From positions 82,958,702 through 83,022,701 of the forward strand of contig NC_065881.2 in the NCBI RefSeq assembly GCF_932274485.2: a stretch of DNA of 64,000 nt, written 5' to 3'. Each line of letters begins with the position of its first letter. Position 1 is the stretch's first letter. The position numbers and the translations under genes are program-made. Below, piece by piece: positions 1 through 10,802 of this stretch. The notes below the pieces were generated by a model. That model made no database searches. It was given only the letters and a program-made list of their open reading frames with translations, and had not been told where the DNA came from. This DNA comes from Patella vulgata (lineage: Eukaryota; Mollusca; Gastropoda; Patellidae).

Positions 1-275
1 TGAATGGTGCGAGGTATTAGCCAATGAACCAGTCTGTTACGGCGAGCTTTAGGCGTGTTTTGCAGTGGGTAATCCACTAGTAACGCCAATGCTGATTGGT
101 TAATCAAATATCTGACGTCGTAGGGTCAAAAGCCGTTCGTATAACCTCTGACGTGACCTATCGCAACAACCGGTCAGATCTTCATGTAGTGCAGGCCATC
201 GAAAGTATAAAAAAAAGAAAGAAATATAGATATGTATTTTAATAAGATTGCCTCCTACTTTTCTGTAATCAATCT

Positions 276-375
276 AATGAACAGGCATATGTCGAACAGT
301 GTGCTAGGAGGGAAATTGTGCCTGAACAGCAGTGTTTCAGACTGTTATCTGTCGAATTTAAACTGCCAACCTATC
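276..375 (-). mobile_element. SINE-2 fragment, old
   Basis: GAACAGTGTGCTAGGAGGGAAATT and TGCCTGAACAGC phrases of the SINE-2 body in reverse. The 80-codon frame starting at 318 is not a gene. Confidence 0.55.
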
Positions 376-1234
376 GTAGACGCAAACGTGAACACGGTGC
401 AGTGAATTTGTGTAGACGTTATTCCTTGCCAGTCTCCCACGCCTGCATCACTTTAACCAATCTGGAAATTCGAGCGAAACTTGCTTGGCTTAACCTAGGA
501 CCTCGAATCCAACTGGTGAAAGTGACCCAAATATTGCAGATTAAAAGCTTATTTATCTAACTATAACACAGAACACGCCCGAATAAACTCCCAGGTGAAC
601 GTGGAACCAGGAGAAAATGAATAATTAAATCGTTTAATTATGTTTTACCGGATGTGATTGTGTGTGTAGCCAGTTAACGTTTAGCAATGGTAAATGTGAC
701 TACAGATGGCCACCGTATCTTGGGTGTCATGCGTACCGTATGGAGAGGGGGTCTATAGGCTTCTTTCTACCTGTTCCTCAATCAAGATTGGGTGAATAAA
801 TATTGTTAAAAAAGAAATGCGTGCGGTATTTGATACTCGAGGCTGCAATTTGTGAAGCCGTTTAAGATTGTTCGCTGTGATTATAAGTCTTGTATTCAGT
901 GAAATTGTTCATATTTGATACCCGAGGCTATACAATATGTCGGATTGAAAAAATCGTCATCCTGATTTACCGTACATGAACAAGAAACATAGAATGCCGA
1001 GCGTATGGTTGCTACCACTGTTGGCCTAAAAAATTGCTGGTCGATCTGAGATCGCTGTGTATGCTGCAACAAGCATTTTGCTCATGTAGCAATCAGGGCA
1101 ATCTAATATATCACGGGATCTTACAAAATGGCGACCCGATCCGCCTTAACAAGATTCGACTAGTTGTACGTGCACACATGACCTAGATATCGAGAACATC
1201 ACTGATTGCTATAGTGTGCTGGACTTCAGAGCAC
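376..1234. other. No gene seen
   Basis: Unique-looking sequence. One short direct repeat, TATTTGATACYCGAGGCTR, at about 828 and 913. No open frame of note. Confidence 0.6.
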
Positions 1235-1300
1235 ACCTTGATTTGACGTGATGTCGCGCTTAACGTCTGCTTCCAGCTATGGTGATATCGCAGACAAACT
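1235..1300 (-). mobile_element. SINE-3 3' fragment
   Basis: CTTAACGTCTGCTTCCAGC and GGTGATATCGCAGACAAAC match the SINE-3 end in reverse; the rest is unrecognisable. Confidence 0.6.
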
Positions 1301-1724
1301 TGCGACATGAGCTGGGCCAGTCGTAATTAAGCGGCTCGTCTAGCGTAGTTTGGAGATAGATGGGATATCAAGAAATTTTACCGCGTCCATTTCCATGGTT
1401 AAAGACACTATCCAGCCTTTTCAGTTACAATGTCCAAGGCTGCTGAGTGCTGTTCGTGACCTTTCATAGCAGACAGGCCCCATCCAACGGCGTATATGGT
1501 AATGCCTAAACGAGCACACCTGCACAAATGATTGAAATGCTGATACACATCTACTGGCTTCGAATTGTTTATTCATTTATCTGGTAAGATGTAAAATACA
1601 TATCTATAATATGGTGTAATTTATACATATCTAGAATGATATTAATGGTCAGCAGGAACCTAATCCACTGAAATGAATAGGGGTTCAAGCGTTCAACTTC
1701 CTGCATTTGTGCACCAACCGGGCC

Positions 1725-1995
1725 AATGAAGACGAACATGGACCTAATATCATCATTTCACAGACAATATGATAAATAACGGGGCGATATCATTATAAAA
1801 AACCCTCAATTACCACGGAATCTGGTTGCCATTTGAATTTCATTTTGAATTTCGTGGGATAGGCCATACGCCAAACAGTGTGCTATGTCATTGAATTCCA
1901 ACTGACAAGTGTTGTGTTACTTGCATACATACTAACGTCTACACGGGGCTTGGTTGTTCGTCAAATCCCAACGGCAAATCGATGTACCTTCCAAA
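1725..1995 (-). mobile_element. SINE-2 fragments, old
   Basis: AATGAAGACGAACATGG near 1728, then GCCATACGCCAAACAGTGTG and ATTGAATTCCAACTGACAAG up to 1918, then TACACGGGGCTTGGTTG. Two unrelated stretches interrupt it. Confidence 0.5.
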
Positions 1996-2047
1996 CCTCC
2001 ACCCCATCCCATTCATGTATCTAAGTTCAGATGAAACGGAAGTTTAA

Positions 2048-2435
2048 ACATGCATTATGCAAGAGCTAAATCTGCCTATTGCAGGTCTTTCTTTAGGCCT
2101 GAAATGTTTTCTAAAGTATTAATTAGACATTAATTAACTGATCCAGGCCTTAAGCAACTCTCGATGGCATCAGATTTCTACGATATTAAATAGATTAGAA
2201 TGGCTCAGCGATACTTTGATTTAATCAAATATGGAGGACCGAGACTTAGCTTCGATCAACCAGTACGGTGGTTGAAATTATTGCACACGTCTGTCAAACC
2301 TTCAAAGGCTAATATCTTTGCTTGCAATAGAGTAATTTGAATGACATTTTCAAATTAATCATTTTACATCATCAACTTTCGAACTATTATAGCAAGAATG
2401 GCTAGTTCTTTATCTAAATCTTACATAATGTATCT
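2048..2435 (+). mobile_element. MITE-A copy, full length (reference)
   Basis: 388 bp between TTAA (2044-2047) and TTAA (2436-2439). The left end ACATGCATTATGCAAGAGC and the right end, read on the other strand, AGATACATTATGTAAGATT match at 14 of 19. It is non-coding and has the internal landmark TTTCTTTAGGCCTGAAATG followed by TAATTAGACATTAATTAA. TTAA duplication suggests a piggyBac- or Kolobok-type transposase in trans, which is inference. Its sequence is almost the same as the copy at 59040-59426. Confidence 0.85.
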
Positions 2436-2439
2436 TTAA

Positions 2440-3005
2440 CTCTAAAATCTTTGATGAGCTAAATCTACACATACACACACAAAATCCTCTCTTTATCAAA
2501 TATTATTACTTATTACGTGCACAGTAGGTGGAGAAGTTAAAGCTGTTACTATAGACATATCACAGTTGGACATTAACGTAGGATAAATTTAACTTTATTG
2601 AAGATAAATAAACGTTTGATAATTATTGTTGAGTTTGCGTATTTATGCAACGCGTAAAGAAGATACTTTGGGAAAACACAGAACTCTAATTCCCCAAATA
2701 CACCGTGTTAATTTAAGCGTTCTTGCAACAAATAAGATTGGAAAGGAAACATAAGGCATAAACTGTTTTGGAAGTTTAAGCTAATAGGTGCCAAACTATG
2801 TTTCGACTAACCCTGGACCTAACCCCAATGCTTACCCTAAACCTAACCTGCAATCTCACCAACTAGCACGTGCCCGAACCTTATTTACATCTCAACGACC
2901 TTGACAAAAATTGAGCTGGCCTTATCAAATAGATAGAGCCGTTGTGTTAATGGTTTTGTTTTTAACCCGCAACTGGTCTCATACACAAGGTAGTCTTCTT
3001 ACTCG
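2440..3005. other. No gene seen
   Basis: AT-rich. A patch at 2808-2850 of AACCCTGGACCTAACCCC-type wording is C/A-rich but not a true telomere repeat. Confidence 0.6.
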
Positions 3006-3292
3006 GGGTGGGGGTTTATGGCCGAATGGTTAGCCCGCGCGCGCTGTATCATACGGTCTGTCATTGAGTCAACTGGCGGGGTTTCGATTCCCCGGTTGTA
3101 TGGGACATGGAGTAGGGTCGCCTGTCCAACCTCGTGGGTATTCTCCGCGTCCTCTGGTTTCCCCCCACTGCTAAAGACCCCTACGCGCAAGCGAATTATT
3201 GAAATAAAATTGAACCATGTATTAGTCCCAAAATGACCTAGTTTGTGTCGAGTGGACGTTAAACCCCATTTATCTCTCTCTCTCTCGCTCTT
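3006..3292 (+). mobile_element. SINE-1 copy, full length
   Basis: Head TTTATGGCCGAATGGTTAGC, box B GGTTTCGATTCCCC, core and tail ending in (TC)n. TCTTCTT occurs on both sides (2993-2999 and just after the tail), a probable short duplication. Open frames on both strands here are translations of the SINE. Confidence 0.88.
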
Positions 3293-3496
3293 CTTGGGCG
3301 ACTCGCTCTTCAAGTCGAATGCAATCGTCATGCACGGTGAACTTAATTTTTTAATAGTTGTTTCGAATGAATATGGCAGAACTTCTGATACGTTCCATTC
3401 CTGACGTATTCACGATATTCAGACTTGGGTGAGTCGGGTTCGATGGTGGAAGTGCCTATAGTCTTTTTGTATAGGACGCAAACCCGAGAAATATCA

Positions 3497-3549
3497 GAGA
3501 GAGAGACAGAGACACAGAGAGAGAGTTTAACGTCCACTCGACACATACT
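3497..3549 (-). mobile_element. SINE-1 tail fragment
   Basis: (GA)-rich tract followed by GTTTAACGTCCACTCGACAC, the reverse of the SINE-1 3' end. The rest is absent. Confidence 0.7.
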
Positions 3550-4152
3550 TCCCTTTTGTGGGCATGGATGGGGAGTAGTGGGGGGGGGGGCACACCCAGG
3601 ACAACATAATGATCACAAATCTGCACCCCTGTAGAGGCTTCTAGAGCTTCTGGAGCCCAAGTGCGTATCTCGCTATTTTCGTTACAAAACGTAACCGTAT
3701 TTAGACATACCAGACACAAATCATAACTGACAGTCATTAAATCAAAACTGCTATATAACTTGTGAACATCAGGATAAGAACTAGACTAAGTGGCCATAAT
3801 GATTTTGATTACAGTTAAGACAAGAACGAGACAATCTCCAGTGTGTTTCAGGATATGTCTTCTGTCACCCGGGTCCACATAATTGGGTGAATTCTCCTAT
3901 TAATCTATACCGGTAATTGTATGTTGTGAACATTTTCCACATTGAATGATATAAAGACTGGAGTTGATATCTTATACAATATTCAGTGACTCACCGGTAA
4001 TTATAGTACAGCAAGGTTAAATCAAATATCAACGAGTTAATATCAGCAAGGACAAAGAAATAATAGTAAGGTAAAAATCAAAGATCACCCTCCCCAATGA
4101 TCGATGTTCTTCACTAAATACAAAATAATCTCTTTAGACAATAAACATATAG

Positions 4153-4300
4153 AGAATCTCCTACCAGTTTTTTTTGATATCCAAAAATATCAACACAAGT
4201 TGATAAAGTAACAAAAAACGAGGTTCTGTCGATTTTTTTTTTACTTTATCAACGAGTGTTGATATTTTTTTTATATCAAAAAAGACGAGTAGGAGATTTT
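4153..4300. repeat. Inverted repeat, arms about 56 bp
   Basis: Arms GAATCTCCTACC...AAGTTGATAAAGTA (4153-4208) and TACTTTATCAACGAG...GTAGGAGATTTT (4240-4300) face each other around a loop of about 31 nt. Confidence 0.82.
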
Positions 4301-4646
4301 ATTTATCACCCAATCCCTTCTTACATGCACAAATAGATAAATATAATTCTTTGCTGTAGATTTCACTTTTACTGAACATTACGGCGTAGTGATACATCAT
4401 ATTTTGACAGTGTTTCCATCAAGGTCAATTGAAGAACAATAGTTCATTTATTATAAAAAAAAGTTACTTTTAATAAGAAATGAACTGTTCTTTGAAAATA
4501 AAAAAAGGTAGTTCCTTTTCAACTGACCAATCAAATTCATGTAAAGCGATATCTCCTAAGGAGATATCGCTGTAGATTATGAAATATATCACACAAGCGA
4601 TATCTACTGTAGAATGTAATATTGGGTGATAAATGATCTTCCTACC
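4286..4646. repeat. Terminal inverted repeats, possible MITE of 361 bp
   Basis: ATTTATCACCCAAT near 4300 and ATTGGGTGATAAAT near 4622, extended outward by GTAGGAGAT and TCTTCCTACC. The interior is AT-rich and non-coding. It shares its left arm with the inverted repeat at 4153-4300. AATTGGGTGAATTCTCCTAT at 3883 is a third related end. Confidence 0.6.
4545..4571. repeat. Near-perfect palindrome
   Basis: AGCGATATCTCCT, one A, then AGGAGATATCGCT. A third AGCGATATCT follows at about 4597. Confidence 0.9.
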
Positions 4647-4706
4647 CTACCAGTACTCGTCACTGAATGTATAACGGACTAATGGAATTTTCGACAAGGC
4701 TATGCA

Positions 4707-4880
4707 ATTTCGATCATCAAGTGTTTTTAGCGTTGGATTATTTTGGTGGAGTAAGGTGTTGTAATCTCGATTAACAAGTATTGTTAACGTTGGGTTATGT
4801 TGCCGGAGAACGACGTAATCTGGATTAACAAGTACAGTCGTCGTTGGATTATTTTGACGAGATGCGGTGGTATAATCTCG
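4707..4880. repeat. 56-bp tandem repeat, three units
   Basis: Units start AATYTCGATYA at 4707, 4763 and 4817, with a partial one at 4874. Each contains AACAAGTA and CGTTGGATTATTTTG. About 75% identity. Confidence 0.72.
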
Positions 4881-4930
4881 ATGGCCGAATGATTAGCGCG
4901 CGCGTTGTATCATAAGTTCTGTCATGGATT
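4880..4930 (+). mobile_element. SINE-1 head fragment
   Basis: GATGGCCGAATGATTAGCGC followed by the GTATCATAAGTTCTGTCATG stretch, then unrelated sequence. It directly follows the 56-bp tandem repeats. Confidence 0.75.
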
Positions 4931-5385
4931 ACAATAAAATCAATACATGTTGACATTTTATACTATTTAAATAATTAATTACTGGTCTTCCGCCACAATG
5001 GTCGTTTAATTCTACTGTTGTTTAAGGTTACATTTCAACTAATTAAAATGATTTAATGTTTCTTTTAACTCCTGTGCTTGCTAATTAAAAATAAATATTA
5101 TCATAGAGAAAATAAAAAACAACTAAAATTAGATAAAAAAAAGAGTTTCATTAACGAAGTTTAAAGATTATTTTGTTTCTTTCGTTAATAAAAAGATAAT
5201 ATATTACGGTTCAATGTTATTTATAGTAAAAACAAGCTGACGTAATTTCCTGTTTATGACTTCCGTTGCTCGTTATTGGTCTAAAATAAAACTTGAATTT
5301 ATTTGCTTTAAATTCAGTAAGTAAATACTCGTAACAACGAGATAAACACACCTTATCTCTGTGGATACACTAATCTATAAATGAA
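4931..5385. other. No gene seen
   Basis: AT-rich. It holds a weak hairpin of TTTCATTAACGAAG (5146) and CTTTCGTTAATAAA (5180). Confidence 0.55.
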
Positions 5386-5577
5386 ATGAAATGAAATGGC
5401 GGTTAACGTCCTACTGTTCTGCTCCGGATGGGCTAATGAAGACGGGCATTATGCTATACAATGTACTATGAGGGAAGTTTTGCCCGGGCAGCGGCACTAT
5501 GGCCTACCGTTATAATCGGATTCCAACTGCCAAGGGATCTTTTACGTGCACACCAATGTATACATGAGTCCTCGGTG
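5386..5577 (-). mobile_element. SINE-2 3' half
   Basis: Starts with AAATG repeats (tail) and runs through GTCCTACTGTTCTGCTCC to ATGAGTCCTCGGTG. The tRNA-like head is replaced by a SINE-1. Confidence 0.8.
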
Positions 5578-5834
5578 TTTCGCGCGTTGTATCACTATTA
5601 TAATGTCTGTCATTGAGTCAACTGACGTGGTTTCGATACCTTGGTTGTACCGTGACAAGAAGTAGGATCGCCTGTCCAACCTCGTGGGATTTCTCCTGGC
5701 CCTCTGGTTCCCCCCACTGCTAATGACCCCTACGCGCAAGCGAGTTATTAAAGTAAAATTGAACCATATGTTAGTCTCGAAATGACCTAGTTTGTGTCGA
5801 ATGGACGTTAAAACCCCATTTCTCTCTCTGTTAT
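5578..5834 (+). mobile_element. SINE-1 copy, head partly lost
   Basis: Begins inside the head (TTTCGCGCGTTGTATCA) and runs to a CTCTCTCTC tail. It replaces the distal part of a SINE-2 with no clear duplication. Confidence 0.85.
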
Positions 5835-5894
5835 GTGGTGTTAAGTTTTAATTCTATTTCCATGTTATTTTTGTTGGATATTCTGTATTTATGT

Positions 5895-6020
5895 GTCTAC
5901 TATTCACATATCTGTATCATTTGCTTGATAATGACGAGGGTATCCTCTTCGAAACGTCGCCTAGTATTAAACTCAGTAATTGTGTATCCATAAAATTGTA
6001 CCTTGTGTTAATATGTTCAA
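5895..6020 (+). mobile_element. Penelope-like terminal fragment
   Basis: GAAACGTCG at 5951-5959, then TGTGTATCCATAAAATTGT, matches two other places in this window (19499 and, reversed, 33086). This wording is familiar from the ends of Penelope-like retroelements, where GAAAC belongs to a hammerhead ribozyme. The other half of that ribozyme core is not clearly present here. Only the end is seen; no reverse transcriptase. Fossil. Confidence 0.45.
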
Positions 6021-6402
6021 TTACTAAATATCAATCAAGGACGAAGTTCGGTGCCTTTTCTGGGTGGTTTGTCTAGTTTGTAGGTTGTTTGGTCCTCCTG
6101 TACTTCAATCCATTCTAGGAAACACAATGTATGTTCAAGGTGATCGGTTTTTAGTTTCCTTGAAAACGTAATTGGAACTATTTAATGATACCCGTGGGTT
6201 GCAATGAATCCTTACAAATGAGGAAGGATTCCAGAATCACTTATATAACCAGACTATCGGCAATGAGGCGAAAATACAAGGAAACATTTTCTTTTTTAAG
6301 GCTTCTCATGATAGAAGTTTTTCTCTGTGTTTCATATATTTATTAAAGCCGCAATGCACAGGAATGACTTGGAACATTTCCCTTTGTTAATTGGGAGGTT
6401 GG

Positions 6403-6753
6403 GTGACCGAATGGTTAGCGCGCGCCTTGCATCGTAAGGTCTGTCTTTGAAAGAGAGAGAGAGAGAGAGATGGGGTTTAACGTCCACTCGACACAAACTA
6501 GGTCATTTCGGGACTAACATATGATTCAATTTTATTTCCATAATTTGCTTGCGCGTAGGGGTCTTTAGCAGTGGGAGGAAACCGGAGGACCCGGGGAAAA
6601 CCCACGAGGTTGGACAGGCAAGCCTACTCCTTGTCACGTACAACCGGGGATTCAAAACCACGCCAGTTGAGTCTTTGAATCAACTGCCGTAAGCGAATTA
6701 TTGAAATAAAATTGAACCATATGTTTGTGTCGAGTGGACGTTAAACTCCATAT
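6403..6753 (+). mobile_element. SINE-1 copy interrupted by a second SINE-1
   Basis: The head (GGGTGACCGAATGGTTAGCG) lies at 6403-6451 and the 3' part (TAAGCGAATTATTGAAATAA onward) at 6680-6753. Box B and the core are deleted between TCAACTGCC and GTAAGCG, and an opposite-strand SINE-1 sits at 6452-6670. Confidence 0.82.
6452..6670 (-). mobile_element. SINE-1 nested in SINE-1
   Basis: Inserted with a 9-bp duplication GTCTTTGAA (6443-6451 and 6671-6679). It begins with the (GA)n tail and stops at GCCAGTTGA, lacking the head, so it is 5'-truncated at integration. Confidence 0.85.
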
Positions 6754-6861
6754 AGAGTGTTAAAATAGTACGTTTTAGATTAGTAAGCCATAACGTTTTG
6801 TACCAGGCGTGACTCAATTTGTTGATCTGCTTCTTCTTTGGAGCGACGTCCTTCGAGAGGA

Positions 6862-7197
6862 GTCGGGTGCCACGGTGGCTAAGTGGGTACGACGCTGGTT
6901 CACTAGCGTGGAGGTCGCGTGTTCGATCCCCGCATTGGTCGAGACTGTTCATAGAGATTTTCCTACGTGGTTTCCCCTGGTCATTGTTGCATGACGGAGG
7001 GCCTGACGAGGAAAGCTGTCTAGTTGTTCGGATGGTACGAAATCCCGTGTATATATTGTCATGTATGTAAAAGATATAAGAGTAGGCCATGCTGTCCGGG
7101 CAAAATTCCCCCAGCAGCACATTGCATGGCCTATGCCCGTCTTCATTAGCACGGTCGGAGCAAAACAGTGGGACGTTAAACACCATTTCATTTCGAC
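6862..7197 (+). mobile_element. SINE-2 copy, nearly full length
   Basis: Head GCCACGGTGGCTAAGTGGG, box B GCGTGTTCGATCCCC, 3' end GGACGTTAAACACCATTTC. The 192-codon minus-strand frame over it (6698-7276) is a SINE translation, including the phrase read from the tRNA head. Confidence 0.88.
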
Positions 7198-7489
7198 AAA
7201 GTTCCGCCAATTCATGAACTATCGACATCGAACATGGTATGACTGTTCGTTGGACAATTACACATCGAATGACCAACCTTTTGTTATCATGTCAGAATTT
7301 CTAATGTCAGACCTCGTGTTCGGCCCACAGTCCGTATCTTTATTCTTCATTGATCGATTTGTTTACATGTACGCGGGTGTATTCTAGGCTGAATTGTCCA
7401 TTGGGCCTCTGCATACTATTTCGTTGTCAATTGAAGTCAAAATGAAATAGGGTTAGTGTCCTACGTAGCAGCATCACTAATAAAGACGG

Positions 7490-7690
7490 GTATATTCCAT
7501 GTATATTGTAACAACAGAAGCAAAGACAATCGAGGCTACACTAATCAATGGGTATATGCCATGTATATTATCGTAACAACGGAAGCAATGACAATCGAAG
7601 CTACACTGTTCTTGTAATGGGTATCCTGCCAATGTATATTATCGTAACAATGGTAGCAATGAAGATCGAGGCTACAATGTTCTTTGAACG
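7490..7690. repeat. Tandem repeat of about 66-75 bp built from MITE-A interior
   Basis: Three units with GTATATTATCGTAACAACGG, AGCAATGACAATCGA and GGCTACACT. The same phrase occurs once in the MITE-A copy that starts 120 bp downstream (about 8008-8052). Confidence 0.8.
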
Positions 7691-7808
7691 GGAATATATG
7701 CCATGTTGCGTTCTATGAAGGACATTTTGCCCAGACATCTCTTCACCAAACCCAAGTTGTCAAAGGTTCGTATACAGGGACCAATACGTGTACACATGAA
7801 CTTTTTAA

Positions 7809-8184
7809 ACAAGTATTATGCAAGAGCTAAATCTGCCTATTGCAGGTCTATTTTTTATAAATGTTTTATAAATTATTAATTAGACATTAATTAACTTACT
7901 AAGGCCATAACTCTGGATGTCATCGGATACTCTAGATTTTCAATAGATTTAAGTACGATTTTCGGTTGATGATTTAACGTAAAAATGGACATTCGAGACT
8001 GTGTTTATTATCTTAATAACTGGAGCAATGACAATCGAGGCTACACTGTTCTTTTAACGGCGATACTTCGGCCCAGAGTAAAGTAATTTGACTTAAATTT
8101 TCAACATATTCCCTTGTCATTATCTATGTTTTAACTAGTATAGCGAGAACTGTCAGCTCTTAGCGAATCTTACATAATGCGTCT
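7809..8184 (+). mobile_element. MITE-A copy, full length, diverged
   Basis: Lies between TTAA at 7805-7808 and TTAA at 8185-8188. Both termini and the TAATTAGACATTAATTAA landmark are kept. The interior carries the variant GGAGCAATGACAATCGAGGCTAC, also seen as tandem repeats just upstream. Confidence 0.8.
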
Positions 8185-8220
8185 TTAATTTAGTAGTTCA
8201 AATTTCGATAATTAGTAAGC

Positions 8221-8391
8221 GGAAACACTACTGTCAGTGACAAATGTCAGTCATAACATATTGTAGGGCGTATGACCGATCTCATCAGTCCTGTGTTGTG
8301 AAGGAACACCACTGTCAATGACAAATGTCAGTCATCACATAATAATATTGTAGGGCGTATGACCGATTTGATCAGCTCTGTTTTGTAAAGA
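8221..8391. repeat. Tandem duplication of about 85 bp
   Basis: ACTGTCAGTGACAAATGTCAG ... GTAGGGCGTATGACCGAT occurs twice (8228 and 8311). A SINE-2-like tail, CACCATTTCATTTCG, follows at 8411. Confidence 0.82.
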
Positions 8392-8688
8392 GACGTAGGA
8401 GGGTAAAAAACACCATTTCATTTCGTCTGTTGCGTAAATCCGTGTACTTAAAACACGAGTTGTTTGTTCAGACAAAGTTTACTTGACAGGGTTTTAATGA
8501 TGAGAAGATTACCTCAAACTGCTGGACAAACACAATTCTAACATAGTGTCTTACAATTTACAATGCAGATGTGGCGTCATCCTTTGATGTTGGCGTACCA
8601 TTATTTCAAATAATGTACGGGCAACTTGCCAATCGTACATTAACTATACTAGATGAAATATTGGACTTGCGTGACGTATTTCATTGAA

Positions 8689-8814
8689 ATTTCAATAATT
8701 CGCTTGCGCATAGGGGTCTTTAGCAGTGGGAGGAAACCGAAGGACCCGGAGAAAACCCACGAGGTTGGACAGGCGACCCTACTCCTTGTCACGTACAACC
8801 GGGGATTCCTCCAC
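8689..8814 (-). mobile_element. SINE-1 body fragment
   Basis: Only the middle: AATAATTCGCTTGCGCATAG through CAACCGGGGATTCC, with head and tail missing. Confidence 0.8.
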
Positions 8815-9074
8815 CATTGAACTATACTTAAAAGACAAATCTTAAACCTAAGATGAAACCTTATGCATGTATAAACTGTCACAGATTCTTTAAACGGGGT
8901 AGAAGACGATAATTTCAAGGATTTCATGTGTAGGTGTATAGCCACATAATGGTAACATTTTAATAGGCTCAAACAATAAATTAATTATACGTCTTCTTTC
9001 AACCAGATTGTAGAGAATTTAAAGAATATCTTCATCTGATGAAATCAAATGAATTGAAATAGTTTGACTGATAA

Positions 9075-9273
9075 GAGGGAAAGTGTGCCTGAACAGCGGC
9101 GCTACGGTCAACTCGTATATCGCCCATTTGTACACGGGATCTAGGTTTGTTGTCCCATCCAAACGACTATGCGTTGTAACTTGCCAGCACCCCTGTCCTG
9201 CATCACTGAAAAGGGGGAACCACGCTGGAAAATTCCGATGGACTTTCTCGACCAACCCTGGGATGGAGCCAAC
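9075..9273 (-). mobile_element. SINE-2 body fragment
   Basis: GAGGGAAAGTGTGCCTGAAC to TTTCTCGACCAACCCTGGG; both ends are missing. Confidence 0.72.
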
Positions 9274-9313
9274 GCGGTTCTTCAAGTTTATCTGCCAGCG
9301 TGTATTTAAGTCT

Positions 9314-9530
9314 GGGGGGTTGGATTGCCGAATAGTTAGCACGCGCGCGTTGTATCATACGGTCTGTCATTGAGTCAACTGGCGGGGTTTCGATTCCCCG
9401 GTTGTACGTGACAAGGAGTAGGGTTGCCTGTTCAACCTCGTGGGTTTTCTCCGGGTCCTCCGGTTTCCTCCCACTGCTAAAGACCCCTACGCGCAAGCGA
9501 ATTATTGAAATTATTGAAATAAAGTATTTA
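9314..9530 (+). mobile_element. SINE-1 copy, tail lost
   Basis: Head GGATTGCCGAATAGTTAGCA and core are intact. It ends at a duplicated AAATTATTG instead of the usual 3' end. Confidence 0.85.
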
Positions 9531-9608
9531 AGTCTATATCAAATTAGACGCTGTACCTTGACAGGAATTTCTTCATGCAATATTGGCTCCTCTGACAAGA
9601 AACTTAAA

Positions 9609-9808
9609 TGAAATAAAATGGGGGTTTAACGTTCCACTGTTCTGCTCCAGCTGGGCTAATGAAGACAGGTATACGCCACACAGAGTGATATGAGGGAAAT
9701 TTTGGGCGTACAGCGACGCTACGTCCTACTTTTATATCGAATTCCAACTGCCAATGGATCTTTTACGTGCACTCCAATGTGCACACGGCACCTTGTTTTT
9801 TTCGTCCA
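9609..9808 (-). mobile_element. SINE-2 3' half
   Basis: AAATGAAATAAAATGGGGG tail to CACCTTGTTTTTTTCGTCC; truncated before the head. Confidence 0.78.
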
Positions 9809-10210
9809 ATATCATATTTATTATTTAATTCTGGGTAATTCGACGGACGCACTGCACACGATGCTATGCACACTGAAATGATTTGAATCTTAAACAGAGA
9901 ATAAAATATAAATAAATAAATAAATAAACTGTAACGATTGTGCTTGCCCTTTAAAACAACAATAAAAAATACGTTTAAACGTAGGCGTAGCTTTTGAAAG
10001 GATTCCTGAACTATTTGATTTTGTTGCGTCAACCTGAACAATGAAGCCGGAATGTCAATAAAATCTATTGAAATAACCAATCAAAAAATCTAGTCAATTT
10101 CTAATATTTATATTTTTTAGTAAGATGCTTTGTAACCAATCGAAGATTATGACAGATAACGCTCACACTTTCTCAACAAATTTACAGAAATATTTCATTT
10201 ATATATTTAA

Positions 10211-10694
10211 AGCAGATAAGTCTCTAAGTCAATATTACCCAAAGTCTTCGACATTGAAAACACGAATTATTAATTTGTCGATTTAAATCAACATTGATGT
10301 TGTGATCTTTCCGGGAAAAGATGGATTTCTGATATCCAATATTTAAGACAAAATAAACATTTTACCATTGGTACACGAATCGTGTACCACAATGCGTTTC
10401 AGCGTCGTTTGTAACAAGGGGCTCCAAGAACGAGGCTAGATACATTCCACAAGTCATGTCAAACGGTGACATCTTATGCTTATCCGGAGAGCATGCGCAA
10501 TGAATACTATCGGTGTAGACTGGAATAACCAGACATTAGAGATTGCCATTCGATGGAGAATTCTGGCGTATTTCGCCAAACATAAACAATTAAAAATTAC
10601 AGTAAAAACAGAAACGATTGAAGGTAAATCAGTTTATGTACATTATTATATGCGTTGCGACCAATCAATTTCTAGGTCCCAAAGAGTAGCTCCT
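10211..10694 (+). mobile_element. MITE-C copy, full length
   Basis: Between TTAA at 10207-10210 and 10695-10698. Family landmarks are TCTTCGACATTGAAAACACG, GATATCCAATATTTAAGACA, GGTGTAGACTGGAATAACCA and TATATGCGTTGCGACC. The right end GTAGCTCC(TTTAA) mirrors the family's left end TTAAAGGAGC. A 78-codon frame inside is fortuitous. Confidence 0.75.
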
Positions 10695-10802
10695 TTAAAG
10701 GGAAATTGGTGACTGAGATGCCCTTTAATCAGCATACACACTAATTTAAAAATCAAAGGAATCAAATATAAATACCCTTCAACGACAATAGCTGTCCTTT
10801 AA

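Noticed and set aside
2808-2850. Possible interstitial telomere repeat (CCCTAA-like)
   Set aside because: Only one or two true hexamers; the rest is a loose C/A-rich stretch.
5925-5960. Complete hammerhead ribozyme at the Penelope-like ends
   Set aside because: GAAAC is present but the CUGANGA half is not convincing at any of the three sites.
6698-7276. 192-codon open frame on the minus strand with the phrase DQCGDRTRDLHASEPASYPLSH
   Set aside because: It lies over a SINE-2; the phrase is a translation of the tRNA-like head and recurs at 25.8 kb and elsewhere.
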